Shown here one piece after another: positions 36,354 to 45,200 of a stretch of DNA of 64,000 nt. How positions within the stretch are numbered: the first letter of the stretch is position 1; the number at the start of each line of letters is the position of its first letter. The stretch is from Pseudomonas crudilactis (GTDB taxonomy: Bacteria; Pseudomonadota; Gammaproteobacteria; Pseudomonadales; Pseudomonadaceae): the NCBI RefSeq assembly GCF_013433315.1, contig NZ_WXVV01000004.1, positions 214,617 through 278,616 on the forward strand. Direction: 5' to 3'. The notes beneath the pieces are model-generated. The model was given only the letters and a program-made list of their open reading frames with translations, did not search any database and was not told where the DNA came from. A program made the position numbers and the translations under genes.

Positions 36354-39224
36354 TTAGAGCGAGTTGTCGGTTTTGAACTGCGCGAGGCTGAAGCCGTGAG
36401 TCGCCGCCAGTGCACGAATTTGCTGAACCTGCTCACGGCTGATGTCGCCGTAGGAGTAGTGCTGTTTCATCCCGGACAGGCCCATCAGCACCGACTCGGC
36501 CATGCACGCGTACAACTGACCTTGCTTGAGATAGGCCCGTACGTTTTTCACCAGGCCATCGCCCAGCGGCGTCTGCACGATGCCGCCGTGCATGTAGAGC
36601 ACGTCGGAGCGCTGACTGGCGAGGTTCTGGTCGACGTTCAACGGAACGGCGATGTCGCAGATCACGCTGTTTTCGGCGAAGTGCTCGGCAAAGAGAAACG
36701 GCTGCGGTGCGTTAGCGGCGCAGAGCACGATGCGCGCCTGTTTCAGCACATCAAGATCGTTACTGACGGTGATGAAGGCGTTCGCGCCCAAGCGTTCCTC
36801 GACCAGTTTCGCCACGCGCTGCCCCAGATCGGCACTGCTGCCATGGGCCTGCAACAGCGCATCGATGCCGTCGATTTGCTGCAAGCGACGGGCGAGGCGA
36901 TCGTGCTCGGCCACGCCCTTGAGAATCGCGCGGGCGGCTTCGGCGTAAATCTGTTGCGCGGTTTTTTCCAGACGACGCAGGGAACCGTCGCGGCCGCTGC
37001 CGATGAGGATCAGGTGCTCGACACTGGTCGACAGCAGCGAAGCGTAGGTCGAGGCGATGTTGCCGGCGGCACCGACCACCGCAGCGGTCTGCTCGCTCAG
37101 TTCCAGGCCTTGCTGCTTGCAGCCCTGTTCGATGGCTTCCAGGCCCATGCCGATGGTCAGGGCGTTACCGGAGGTCAGCGCCATGTCAGGAATCTGCAGC
37201 GCCTGGCAGTTGTTGGTAACGATCGAGGTGTACATGCCCAGCCCGGCGACGGTGTAGCCATCGGCGCGGGCATCCTTGATGCGATTGCTGACTTCTTCGC
37301 GGATGGTCTGCAGATCACCGCTGGCGATATACGCCGCCATGGCATCGGAATCCATGCACAGCGGGTACAGGGTGAATTCCACGGCAGTGCCGAGTTTCGA
37401 GCGAATCTGCACCGGGCCGATTGGCGCGGCACGGCGCTCGGGGGCCATGCGCTTGATGAATTCGCGTTTCTGCTCAGCGCTCAGAGTCGACAGTGAAGGA
37501 TCGACGTCACTGAGCATGTCCGAATCAATCAGATGGTTGATGAACGCCACGCGCGCCACCACGCGTACGTTCTCGTCAGACTTTGGGAGGCTTTCGTTCT
37601 CCTTGAAACTGACCTCACGAGCCGGCACCTGCGCGATGCTGTCGGCACACACACCGGCGGCCAGCGGGAAAGCATCGCGGCGGCGCAGCATGTCGCAGAC
37701 TTTCTGCAAAGAACCGATCAAACCGTCGATTTCTTCGAAGGTGATGCACACCGGCGGTTCCAGACGGATCACATTGGCGTTGCTGCCCGACGGCGCCACG
37801 CGCAGCGATTCGAATTGCAGCAGGTAGCCGGCAATGATGTAGCCCAGCGCATCGTTGTACTGCGCCGATGCCTGAACCAGTGAGCTGGTGCCGGTCAGAT
37901 CGTGCAGTTCGAAGCCCAGCAACAAGCCACGCCCGCGCACGTCGGCGATCACGTCCGGATAGGCCGCTTTGAGTTCCAGCAGCGAAGACTTGAGGTATTC
38001 GCCCTTCTTGTTCACGTCCTTGAGCATCGCGCTGTCGTTCTCGAACAGACGGCGCAGGGCCGACAGGGCGATATGGCAGGACGCATCATCTTCGGCAAAG
38101 GTCGAACTGTGGATGTAGCTGAAATCGTTTTCGTAGTGGCTGGCGCGAATCACCGTCGCGGCAATCTTCATCAAACCACCGCCCAAGGCTTTCGACAGGC
38201 AGTAGTAATCACCCTGCAAGTTGAAATGGCTGGCGCCGAGCAAGGTGCCGGTGCGGCCGAAACCGGATTGCACTTCATCGATGATCAGCGGGCATTGCTG
38301 CTCGTTGCACAGACGCCGCAGGCCCAGATAGAACTCATTGGCGAACTCGTTGATGCCGCCCTCGCCCTGAATCGGCTCGAGCAATACCGCGGTGATCGCG
38401 CTGAATGCTTCGCGGCGGACCTGCAGGGTTTCGCCGCTCCATTCCAGGCTCAGCCAGTGACGCACGTGACGGGCCGGCAGATCCTGCAATTGCTGTGGCT
38501 GCTGCGGGTCGATGAACTCGACGTTGAGGCCGAAACGGGCGAACGGTTTGCGGTACTGCTTGCCGTACGTCAGTTGAACGGTGTTCACCAGTTTGCCGTG
38601 GAAGCTGCCGCGCACAGCGAGGAATACCGGTTCGACATGCAGTTGCGCCAGGTTGTGCTGGCGCACCGCTTCAGCCACTTGGCGCACGGTGACGCAGGAC
38701 AGATTCTGCGGCAGCAGGCCGGCGGGCAAATCGAGATCGTCGATGTCCAGTTCGACGTATGCCTTGTCGCTGGCGACCAGATTGGCGAGGGCGAAATCGA
38801 GCTCGTCGAATTGCTTCTGCAGGTTTTTCTGACGACGGTATTCGGCGTGCTTGACGGCGATTTCCACCGACTCGGCGCCACTGTTGGAGAAGGTCGAGAT
38901 GTAGCGTTCGCTGTTGTTCAGTTCACGGTTGAACGCTTCACTGAGTTCACGCCCCAACTGCCCCGCCGCACCGCGCACCGACATCTGCGCGTTGAACGGC
39001 ACATCGGCACGCAGCAGGTCGACGAGTTGATCGACAAATTGCGGATCGTTGTGGCCATACAGCGCGGCGCCGTAACCCCCAAGGAAGTCGGTGACGGTCA
39101 CTTCGTCGCCCTGGCGGTCGCGGTAAAACAGTTTGCTGCCCAGCGCTCTGTGGAACTGGCATTCGAGGCCCAGGGCCTGCATCAATTCTACGAATTTCGG
39201 CCGTACGTAATCGCGGTAATCCAT
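36354..39224 (-). CDS. Class III aminotransferase fused to an acyl-ACP-reductase-like domain
   Basis: 956 residues, two enzymes in one chain. Residues 1-~510: class III PLP aminotransferase with IIDEVQSGFGRTG (Asp316) and LSKALGGG (Lys345 for PLP). Residues ~550-956: closely resembles cyanobacterial acyl-ACP reductase, with GLGMYTSIVTNN, LTSGN, the nucleotide loop VVGAAGNIAS (717-726), HGGIV, and QLYACMAES, where Cys907 matches the acyl-accepting Cys of AAR (Cys294 in Synechococcus elongatus). An insert of about 60 residues follows the nucleotide loop. The expected outcome is reductive release of an ACP-bound chain as an aldehyde and transamination to an amine. It resembles PigE/TamH logic, but PigE as I recall it has the aminotransferase at the C terminus. 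Confidence 0.85.
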   Translation of the reverse strand: MDYRDYVRPKFVELMQALGLECQFHRALGSKLFYRDRQGDEVTVTDFLGGYGAALYGHNDPQFVDQLVDLLRADVPFNAQMSVRGAAGQLGRELSEAFNRELNNSERYISTFSNSGAESVEIAVKHAEYRRQKNLQKQFDELDFALANLVASDKAYVELDIDDLDLPAGLLPQNLSCVTVRQVAEAVRQHNLAQLHVEPVFLAVRGSFHGKLVNTVQLTYGKQYRKPFARFGLNVEFIDPQQPQQLQDLPARHVRHWLSLEWSGETLQVRREAFSAITAVLLEPIQGEGGINEFANEFYLGLRRLCNEQQCPLIIDEVQSGFGRTGTLLGASHFNLQGDYYCLSKALGGGLMKIAATVIRASHYENDFSYIHSSTFAEDDASCHIALSALRRLFENDSAMLKDVNKKGEYLKSSLLELKAAYPDVIADVRGRGLLLGFELHDLTGTSSLVQASAQYNDALGYIIAGYLLQFESLRVAPSGSNANVIRLEPPVCITFEEIDGLIGSLQKVCDMLRRRDAFPLAAGVCADSIAQVPAREVSFKENESLPKSDENVRVVARVAFINHLIDSDMLSDVDPSLSTLSAEQKREFIKRMAPERRAAPIGPVQIRSKLGTAVEFTLYPLCMDSDAMAAYIASGDLQTIREEVSNRIKDARADGYTVAGLGMYTSIVTNNCQALQIPDMALTSGNALTIGMGLEAIEQGCKQQGLELSEQTAAVVGAAGNIASTYASLLSTSVEHLILIGSGRDGSLRRLEKTAQQIYAEAARAILKGVAEHDRLARRLQQIDGIDALLQAHGSSADLGQRVAKLVEERLGANAFITVSNDLDVLKQARIVLCAANAPQPFLFAEHFAENSVICDIAVPLNVDQNLASQRSDVLYMHGGIVQTPLGDGLVKNVRAYLKQGQLYACMAESVLMGLSGMKQHYSYGDISREQVQQIRALAATHGFSLAQFKTDNSL

Positions 39225-39278
39225 GACAGTTCTATCCCTTAAGTAAAAAATCAGATGCGTTTCGTTGCGTGCCGACGG

Positions 39279-40487
39279 TCAGTCGGCCGCGTGAAATTCG
39301 AGTTGGTAACCGGCGCTGAAACCGTTGTCGTCGCGGTTGATCACCAGGCAATCGTGGAGCACGGCATCGCGCGGACCGCCGAGCACAAACGGCAGGTGCG
39401 CATCCAGCGGTTGCTGCAGACCACTGACCGGCGGGATGCTTTGCGCCTGCAAGACCTGCCGGGCAAAGATCAGATCAACCAGGCTCGGTGCACCACTTAG
39501 AATGCCGGTCAGCGGCGTGCTGCTGGTGATGTGCGCAGCGCCGGTTCGCGCCAGCGTGCGGGCCAGATCGGCATCCTTGTGCGGATCGCCAGTGGCGCTG
39601 CTGACCAGCAGATCCACCTGTTTGTCTGGCAGATTCAGCGAGTCCAGACGCGGATGGGCGAAGAGCGCCGTCAGGCAGGTTTGCGGGCCTGCCGGCAGAT
39701 CATCGGCGCGGCGCAGTACCAACGCTGCCGCGCCTTCGCCGGCAATACCACCACGGCCCTGGCGATCAAAGGCACGCAGGCTTGGCGTTCCTTCGGTGCT
39801 GATCACCCCCGCCTCGGCCAGCGCGGCGAGCGCCAACGGATCCAGTTCACTGCCCGCGCCCACCACAATGGCCGCATCGATCCGACCGCTCTGCAACGCC
39901 GCGCAGGCTTCGCGCAGCGCCGCCAGGTTGCCGGCCACGCCTTGCATGTAGGCGTTGCATTCGCACTCAAGCTTCAAGGCCAGACTGACGACGCCGAGCA
40001 AACCGTTGCTCAGGCTTTTGAGGACAAGAAACGGATCGAGCGCGCGCTCCTGCAACACGCGTTTGGCCAGACGCTGCATGTCGGCACCGGTCTCGGTCTG
40101 ACACTCGTGCAACAGTTCGCCGTAGGACGCGAGCGAGGGATGGGTGTGACCGCCCTGGCAGCAATAGAGACCAAAACGCACGTTGTCGCGGCCCGGTTCA
40201 AGCCCGGCCTCGGCCAACGCCTGGCGCACGGCACTGACGCCCCAGATCACTGCCGGCGGACAGTAGCGCTGGAGGTTTTGCGCAACGTCCTGACGGCTAC
40301 GTTGATGGTCTCGATCAGCGATGTGTCCGAATGCAGTGACCCGCTCGCTGTGGAACAACGACGAGTTCAGAGGCGAGATCGCGCTACGTCCTTCGCGGGC
40401 CGCCGACCAGAAGCCCTCAACGCCCCAGCCGGTGGGCAACACACAGCCGCTGCCGGCGATCGCTACACGTACAGTGGCGTCAGTCAT
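39279..40487 (-). CDS. Ketosynthase-fold protein lacking the catalytic triad (CLF-like 2)
   Basis: 402 residues from the ATG at 40485-40487. Thiolase fold is visible (GSGCVLPTGWGVEGFWSA, then GGIAGEGAAALVLRR), but the active-site Cys segment reads NAYMQGVAGN, with Gln182 at or next to the Cys place, and the two His motifs become SSATGDPHKD and PLTGILSGA. It therefore cannot condense by itself. It overlaps the preceding active ketosynthase by four bases, the arrangement of KS/chain-length-factor pairs in type II polyketide systems, where the CLF shapes chain length and may aid decarboxylation. Confidence 0.8.
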   Translation of the reverse strand: MTDATVRVAIAGSGCVLPTGWGVEGFWSAAREGRSAISPLNSSLFHSERVTAFGHIADRDHQRSRQDVAQNLQRYCPPAVIWGVSAVRQALAEAGLEPGRDNVRFGLYCCQGGHTHPSLASYGELLHECQTETGADMQRLAKRVLQERALDPFLVLKSLSNGLLGVVSLALKLECECNAYMQGVAGNLAALREACAALQSGRIDAAIVVGAGSELDPLALAALAEAGVISTEGTPSLRAFDRQGRGGIAGEGAAALVLRRADDLPAGPQTCLTALFAHPRLDSLNLPDKQVDLLVSSATGDPHKDADLARTLARTGAAHITSSTPLTGILSGAPSLVDLIFARQVLQAQSIPPVSGLQQPLDAHLPFVLGGPRDAVLHDCLVINRDDNGFSAGYQLEFHAAD

Positions 40488-41779
40488 TGTCCGTGCTCCC
40501 GATATTTGCCAAGGGCCAGCGAGGTATTGAGGCCACCGAAACCGAAGGAATTGCTCAACGCGTAATCCACTCGGCGGCTGACGGCTTGACCGGCGCAGTA
40601 ATCCAGATCGCACTGTTCGTCGGCGTCATGCAGGTTCACCGTTGGGGTCACCAGATCGTTGAGGCAGGCCAACGCGGTGACGATGCATTCAGGGGCGCCA
40701 GCGGCCGCGATCAGGTGACCGAACTGTGATTTGTTGGCGCTGACGGCCAAGGCTTGATAATGCTTGTGTTCGGCGAACACACTTTTGATCGCCAGGGTTT
40801 CGGCGACGTCATTGAGTGGGGTCGAGGTGCCGTGGGCGTTGATCAGATCAATCTGCTGCGCGCGCAAACCGGCGTCATCCAGCGCGGCCTGCATCGCCAG
40901 TGCCGCACCGCGTCCTTCCGGTTGCGGTGCGGTGACTTTGTAAGCGTCCAGACTGCTGCCGAAACCCAACACTTCGGCATACGGCGTGGCGCCACGGGCC
41001 AAGGCATGTTCGAGGCTTTCCAGCACGACGAAACCACCACCCTCGCCGGCAATCAGACCGCTGCGGTCACGATCGAACGGACGGCACAGATCCGCGCCCC
41101 AGCGCTGCTCGCTCGACGCGGCACCGAGTAAATACAACGCGGCCATGGTGTCGAGGTTGAGCACCGAGTCGGCGCCACCCGCCAGCGCAACGCTGACTTC
41201 TCCGCGACGAATCATCTGAAAGGCATTGCCGATGGCTTGTGAAGCGCCGGCACAGGCACTGCTGATGTTGATCACCGGCCCTTCACAACCCAGGTCGTCG
41301 GCGATTACCCGCGCCAGACGGTCGTTGCTCTGACGCAGCGAGCCATCGGCATTCACTTGCCCGGCCCGCGACATCAGGTACGACCAGCTCGGGGTGCCGC
41401 CATTCGGGGCTTCGCTCAGCAGCATGTCGGCGAGCATGTGCTGCGGTGCTCCCGAGGCACACAGCACCGCCGCGCCCCGCAACTGTTCTGGCTGCAAGCC
41501 GCTGTCACCGACGGCCTGCGTGGCAGCCACCCAGCCAAAGCGACTGCGCTTTTCCAGCGGCATCGTCCAGGCCGGATGGCTTTGCAGTTTTTCCGGCAAC
41601 AGGCGCATGTCGACAGGCGCTGCATAACGCACCGCGAACGAGGCCTCTTGCAGGTCGTCCGGCTGCCATGGCCGTACGCAATGTTCGGCGCCGAGCATTT
41701 TTTCCCAGAGGGTCTGCCATTCGAAACCGAAACCGGTGACGGCGCCCATGCCGGTGATCACAATCCGTGTCGCACTCAT
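40484..41779 (-). CDS. Beta-ketoacyl-ACP synthase (active, KS 2)
   Basis: 431 residues with the full FabF-type triad: Cys176 in SSACAG, His316 in NAHGTSTPLND and His355 in NKSQFGHLIAAAG. It condenses malonyl-ACP with a growing acyl chain. It overlaps the CLF-like 1 stop upstream and the CLF-like 2 start downstream, both by four bases, so all are translated together. The C-terminal NSFGFGGLNTSL is typical. The presence of two active KS genes suggests two chain-building stages or a starter-specific step. Confidence 0.92.
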   Translation of the reverse strand: MSATRIVITGMGAVTGFGFEWQTLWEKMLGAEHCVRPWQPDDLQEASFAVRYAAPVDMRLLPEKLQSHPAWTMPLEKRSRFGWVAATQAVGDSGLQPEQLRGAAVLCASGAPQHMLADMLLSEAPNGGTPSWSYLMSRAGQVNADGSLRQSNDRLARVIADDLGCEGPVINISSACAGASQAIGNAFQMIRRGEVSVALAGGADSVLNLDTMAALYLLGAASSEQRWGADLCRPFDRDRSGLIAGEGGGFVVLESLEHALARGATPYAEVLGFGSSLDAYKVTAPQPEGRGAALAMQAALDDAGLRAQQIDLINAHGTSTPLNDVAETLAIKSVFAEHKHYQALAVSANKSQFGHLIAAAGAPECIVTALACLNDLVTPTVNLHDADEQCDLDYCAGQAVSRRVDYALSNSFGFGGLNTSLALGKYREHGQ

Positions 41780-42834
41780 GCGTGCTTCTCCATGGTTTCA
41801 CTGGCCAACAGCAATGCGCCCCAGTGACCGGCGCGAGTGTGGCTGACAAGCAACGTGTAGCCCGGCGTCGCCGCGACTTCACGGCTGAGGTGCAAGGTCA
41901 GTGCGACCTCTGTCAGCAAGGCGCTGGCGCCCAGTTCACCGGTCATGGCGCGGGTGCTGCGAATCTCGCGCGGGAAAGCTTCGAGCAGCTTCATCACTTG
42001 CCCGTCAGCGCAATTGCCGACGATATGCTCGACGTCGCCGACCCGCAGTTTTTCGACGCTCAGGACCTGATCGATGACGCGCCGACCCACCGCCACAGAC
42101 CGTTGCGGATCGGTGCTGTAACCACGGGCAAACCCGGCGATGCGCACGGCGTGTGCCGCACCCGGCGGTGGTGTCGACGCCAGCAACAGCGCGGCGGCGC
42201 CCTCACCGAAAATCGGTTCGCTCGCCTGATCGGGCTCGCGCAGGTACAGGGCCGGGGTCAGATTCGGACTGCTGCTGACCACCAACGCGGCGTCGGCATG
42301 CCGCTCGCCGATCTGCTGGCAGGCTTCGATCAGCGCATCCAGCCCGGCGTTGTCCTGGGAACAGAACCCGCCCATCGGCCCGTGACAATTGAGCGCTTCA
42401 GCCACATAGGCCATCACGCTGCTGTTGAGCAGGGTCAACGCATGCAGGGGCGGCGTGTTGGCCAATAACTGCGCCAGTTGTTTTTGCGGCTGTTCGATGA
42501 TCGCCTGCACCGCATCCCAGCAAGGACTCGGCGCATCGACTTCAGGAATGGCCGCTGTCAGGGCAATGCGCGACGCGGGCAATTGCAGCGCCGCCAGTGC
42601 TGGCGCCAGCCGTGCGGCGCAATGCAACAGGCGCAAGCCCTGCGGTTCGACGCTGCGCTGGATCTTGCGATCAAACAGGTCACTGGCCAGTCGCGGCGTC
42701 GGCAATGCAAATGCCTGACGCTGTGCGTCAAAGGCCAGCGGTTGCGCCGCGCAGGGCGTGCCGAGCAAGTCAGCGCAATCACTGCCCGCCACATTCAGCA
42801 CCGTCGCGGCATTGAGATAGATGGCTCGGTTCAT
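41776..42834 (-). CDS. Ketosynthase-fold protein lacking the catalytic triad (CLF-like 1)
   Basis: 352 residues from the ATG at 42832-42834, shorter than a standard KS. The Cys segment is HGPMGGFCSQDNAGLDAL (151-168): no Cys at the active place, but Gln160 followed by AGLDAL, like the AEQAGGLDAL of type II chain-length factors. The two His motifs read VGNCADGQ (272-279) and AMTGELGAS (296-304). All catalytic residues are replaced. It begins one base after the stop of active KS 1, so the two form the first KS/CLF pair. Confidence 0.8.
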   Translation of the reverse strand: MNRAIYLNAATVLNVAGSDCADLLGTPCAAQPLAFDAQRQAFALPTPRLASDLFDRKIQRSVEPQGLRLLHCAARLAPALAALQLPASRIALTAAIPEVDAPSPCWDAVQAIIEQPQKQLAQLLANTPPLHALTLLNSSVMAYVAEALNCHGPMGGFCSQDNAGLDALIEACQQIGERHADAALVVSSSPNLTPALYLREPDQASEPIFGEGAAALLLASTPPPGAAHAVRIAGFARGYSTDPQRSVAVGRRVIDQVLSVEKLRVGDVEHIVGNCADGQVMKLLEAFPREIRSTRAMTGELGASALLTEVALTLHLSREVAATPGYTLLVSHTRAGHWGALLLASETMEKHA

Positions 42835-42835
42835 G

Positions 42836-44110
42836 TCATGCCCTCCCCAAAACCAGCGAGCTGTTGATGCCGCCAAAGCCGAACGAGTTGGACATCACCA
42901 CGCTGATCGGCTGTCGCACCGGCTCGCTCAGGAACTTCAGCGAAGGGTATTCGGCACGCTCGGGGTCGTAATTCAGGGTCGGCAACAGCACACCGTCACG
43001 CAGGCTCATCAGCGACAGCACTGCTTCGATCGCGCCACTGCCCGCCAGCGAATGGCCGATGGCGGACTTGTTGGCGGTGAAGGTCATGAAATCCTGGCAG
43101 CCGTCGAACAGACGCTGCAGCGCCAACGCTTCACAACTGTCATTGGCCTGCGTGGAGGTACCGTGGGTGTTGACGTGTTGCACGGCGCTGCGCAACAGCC
43201 CGGCATCTTCGATTGCTGCTTCCATGCATTCCTCGTATTTACTGCCATCGCGGCTGCTGGAGGTCATTTTCTGCGCCTCGCAGACATTCGCGTAACCCAA
43301 CACCCGGCCCAGTGGCGCAGCCTTGCGCCGTTGTGCGTGTTCAGCGGATTCGAGAATGACCATCGCCGAGCCTTCGCTGAGGACAAAACCGCTACGGTCC
43401 GGCATGAACGGGCGGCTTTGTTCGCTCGCCGGCAAGTCGGCCTGACAGAGCGCGCCAAGGCTGTTGAACATGTAATAAGGCAGTTCGTTGGCCATCAGTT
43501 CGACGGCGCCGCAGATAGCCAGATCGATCTCTCCGCGCTCGATCGCCCGGTAAGCGCTGCCGATGGCCATGGTGCCGGCGGCACAGGCATCGGAATGGGT
43601 CGAGATGTGATCGCGGATGCCGAGCCAATCGGCCAGGTGTTGTGTCTGTTGATCGACCCGCCGGGTGAAAGTCGCGCTGGACGGTGCCGGACTGTCCAGC
43701 AGACGATCGAGGTCGACGCGTCCGGCCTCATCCATGCAACGGCTGAGCCGCTGCAGATCGTGGCTGTCGGCACAGTACTTGTTGGCGCCCAGAAACAGAC
43801 CGCTGCGACTGTGAGCAAAGTCTGCCGGCGTCAAGCCGGCGTGCTCCAGCGCCTGCCGGGCAACGTACTCGGCCAGCACACTTTGCCGTGGGTGCAGCGC
43901 CGCGTTGCCGCCGAAACCGGCCTCGATCCGCTGCCACTGCGTATCGTCGATAAATCCGGCTGCGCTGTTGTTGAATCCCAGCGCCTTGAATCGAGGATGT
44001 TCGCGGACACAGGATTGCTTCCGGCAAATCCGCTCGAACAACGTGGCAGCGTCCAGCGCCATGGGCGCCACCAGACCGAACCCGCTCACATAGACTTCTC
44101 GTGCCCGCAT
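42836..44110 (-). CDS. Beta-ketoacyl-ACP synthase (active, KS 1)
   Basis: 424 residues. The triad is complete: Cys176 in SDACAAG, His316 in NTHGTSTQAND and His353 in NKSAIGHSLAGSGA. The rest has FabF/KAS-II features (FMPDRSGFVLSEGSAM, NSFGFGGINSSL). It starts eight bases after the acyl carrier protein gene and is the first condensing enzyme of the run. It is expected to work as a heterodimer with CLF-like 1. Confidence 0.92.
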   Translation of the reverse strand: MRAREVYVSGFGLVAPMALDAATLFERICRKQSCVREHPRFKALGFNNSAAGFIDDTQWQRIEAGFGGNAALHPRQSVLAEYVARQALEHAGLTPADFAHSRSGLFLGANKYCADSHDLQRLSRCMDEAGRVDLDRLLDSPAPSSATFTRRVDQQTQHLADWLGIRDHISTHSDACAAGTMAIGSAYRAIERGEIDLAICGAVELMANELPYYMFNSLGALCQADLPASEQSRPFMPDRSGFVLSEGSAMVILESAEHAQRRKAAPLGRVLGYANVCEAQKMTSSSRDGSKYEECMEAAIEDAGLLRSAVQHVNTHGTSTQANDSCEALALQRLFDGCQDFMTFTANKSAIGHSLAGSGAIEAVLSLMSLRDGVLLPTLNYDPERAEYPSLKFLSEPVRQPISVVMSNSFGFGGINSSLVLGRA

Positions 44111-44118
44111 GAGAACTC

Positions 44119-44688
44119 CTACACCGCTTCTTTGGCGTGAGTGGTAACAAACTGCTCAACCAATTGACGGGACACTTCATCGCCATCCGCCGGCACCAGG
44201 CGCGCACTGCACGCGCCACAGACCACTTGTTGGCGCTCGTTCAGCACCGCCTGGTGAGCATTGCAATCCGGGCAGGTCGCCGGCAGGTAGTTGAAGAGAT
44301 TGCGGCACTGGTTGGCCCAGTTACGCACGGTGGTCGCGGCGAACACCTGAGCCGGTTGCATGCCCGCCTTAAGTTGATCCGGGGTGTAGGCGCTCAGGCT
44401 TTGCTCAAGCAGGCGCTTGCCGCTTTCGGTAATACGACCGTTGGCGAGAAACTCGCTGGCATCACCGCAAACCGTCAACGCATGATCAAGCACGCTGGTT
44501 TTCGGCAGTGTGCAGCCATATTGGCGGCCCAGCTGGAAGCTCAAGTCGACGATGTCCAGCGAGTCGGCACCGAGGTCTTCGACGATGCTGCTGTTTTCTT
44601 CGATGTCATTCGCATCCATCACCAACAGCTGTGCGAGGATTTCGCGAGTGCTGGCAACAACATGTTCCAAGTCCAATGGATTGTTCAT
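44119..44688 (-). CDS. Acyl carrier protein with C-terminal zinc ribbon
   Basis: 189 residues from the ATG at 44686-44688 with a strong AGGGAG site; the longer frame upstream is non-coding leader. Residues 1-~85 form an ACP: EDLGADSLDIVDL with Ser43 as the phosphopantetheine site. A linker region follows, then a zinc-ribbon-like CPDC (139-142) and CGAC (157-160). Ordinary ACPs end near residue 80, so this is an extended form; the extra domain may dock the ACP to the KS/CLF or reductase partners. It is the first gene of the eleven-gene run. Confidence 0.85.
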   Translation of the reverse strand: MNNPLDLEHVVASTREILAQLLVMDANDIEENSSIVEDLGADSLDIVDLSFQLGRQYGCTLPKTSVLDHALTVCGDASEFLANGRITESGKRLLEQSLSAYTPDQLKAGMQPAQVFAATTVRNWANQCRNLFNYLPATCPDCNAHQAVLNERQQVVCGACSARLVPADGDEVSRQLVEQFVTTHAKEAV

Positions 44689-45200
44689 TTCTATCTCCCT
44701 ATATGTCGTGACTACTTCATGAATTCGACTTATGAAAAGTAACTTTTCCCACAGCAACTTCTCACGCGGCGGGAATCTAAACTCTGCCCTTAAGGGGAGA
44801 GTCAACGAACTATTCAAGGTTTTTTTACAATTCGAAAAAAGTCTGAAAAACCCCACGGATACCGCACCCCTTGGTGCGGTGAACGACTTATTTACTTAAC
44901 AAAGACGGGGTAAGGTGGGGCGCCCGCGGTATCAGGCAGGCTGACTATCGAAAGTAACTAAGCACGCAACGGAACAGACGTACTAAAAGCAAAAACCAGA
45001 CAAGTAAAATAGTTATAACTTCATAACCTTTGTTGTAGATCAGTACTGCCGTTAATTGATTTTGCTGGAAGGTTCAGGCCTTCATCCGTAAATCGCTGGC
45101 AGCGTTTATGGATATCTGCATGTCGAGCACAGACATCTGGGCCAAGGCTCGGCGCTATAGGGTGCAGCTTCCGTTTGATCGCCTTGTCTGGAGCCGACAC
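44689..45200. promoter_or_regulatory. 512-bp divergent control region of the biosynthetic run and the cupin gene
   Basis: AT-rich compared with its surroundings, with no convincing gene. An 8-bp stem, ACCGCACC (44861-44868) with GGTGCGGT (44873-44880), is followed on the minus strand by a G-run and a T-run (to about 44847), so a leader attenuator before the ACP gene is possible. Exact -35/-10 elements are not assigned. The length suggests a heavily regulated promoter. Confidence 0.45.

Noticed and set aside
37902..39242. 446-codon plus-strand frame across the aminotransferase-reductase gene
   Set aside because: It is an antisense shadow without a signal, motif or ribosome-binding site.
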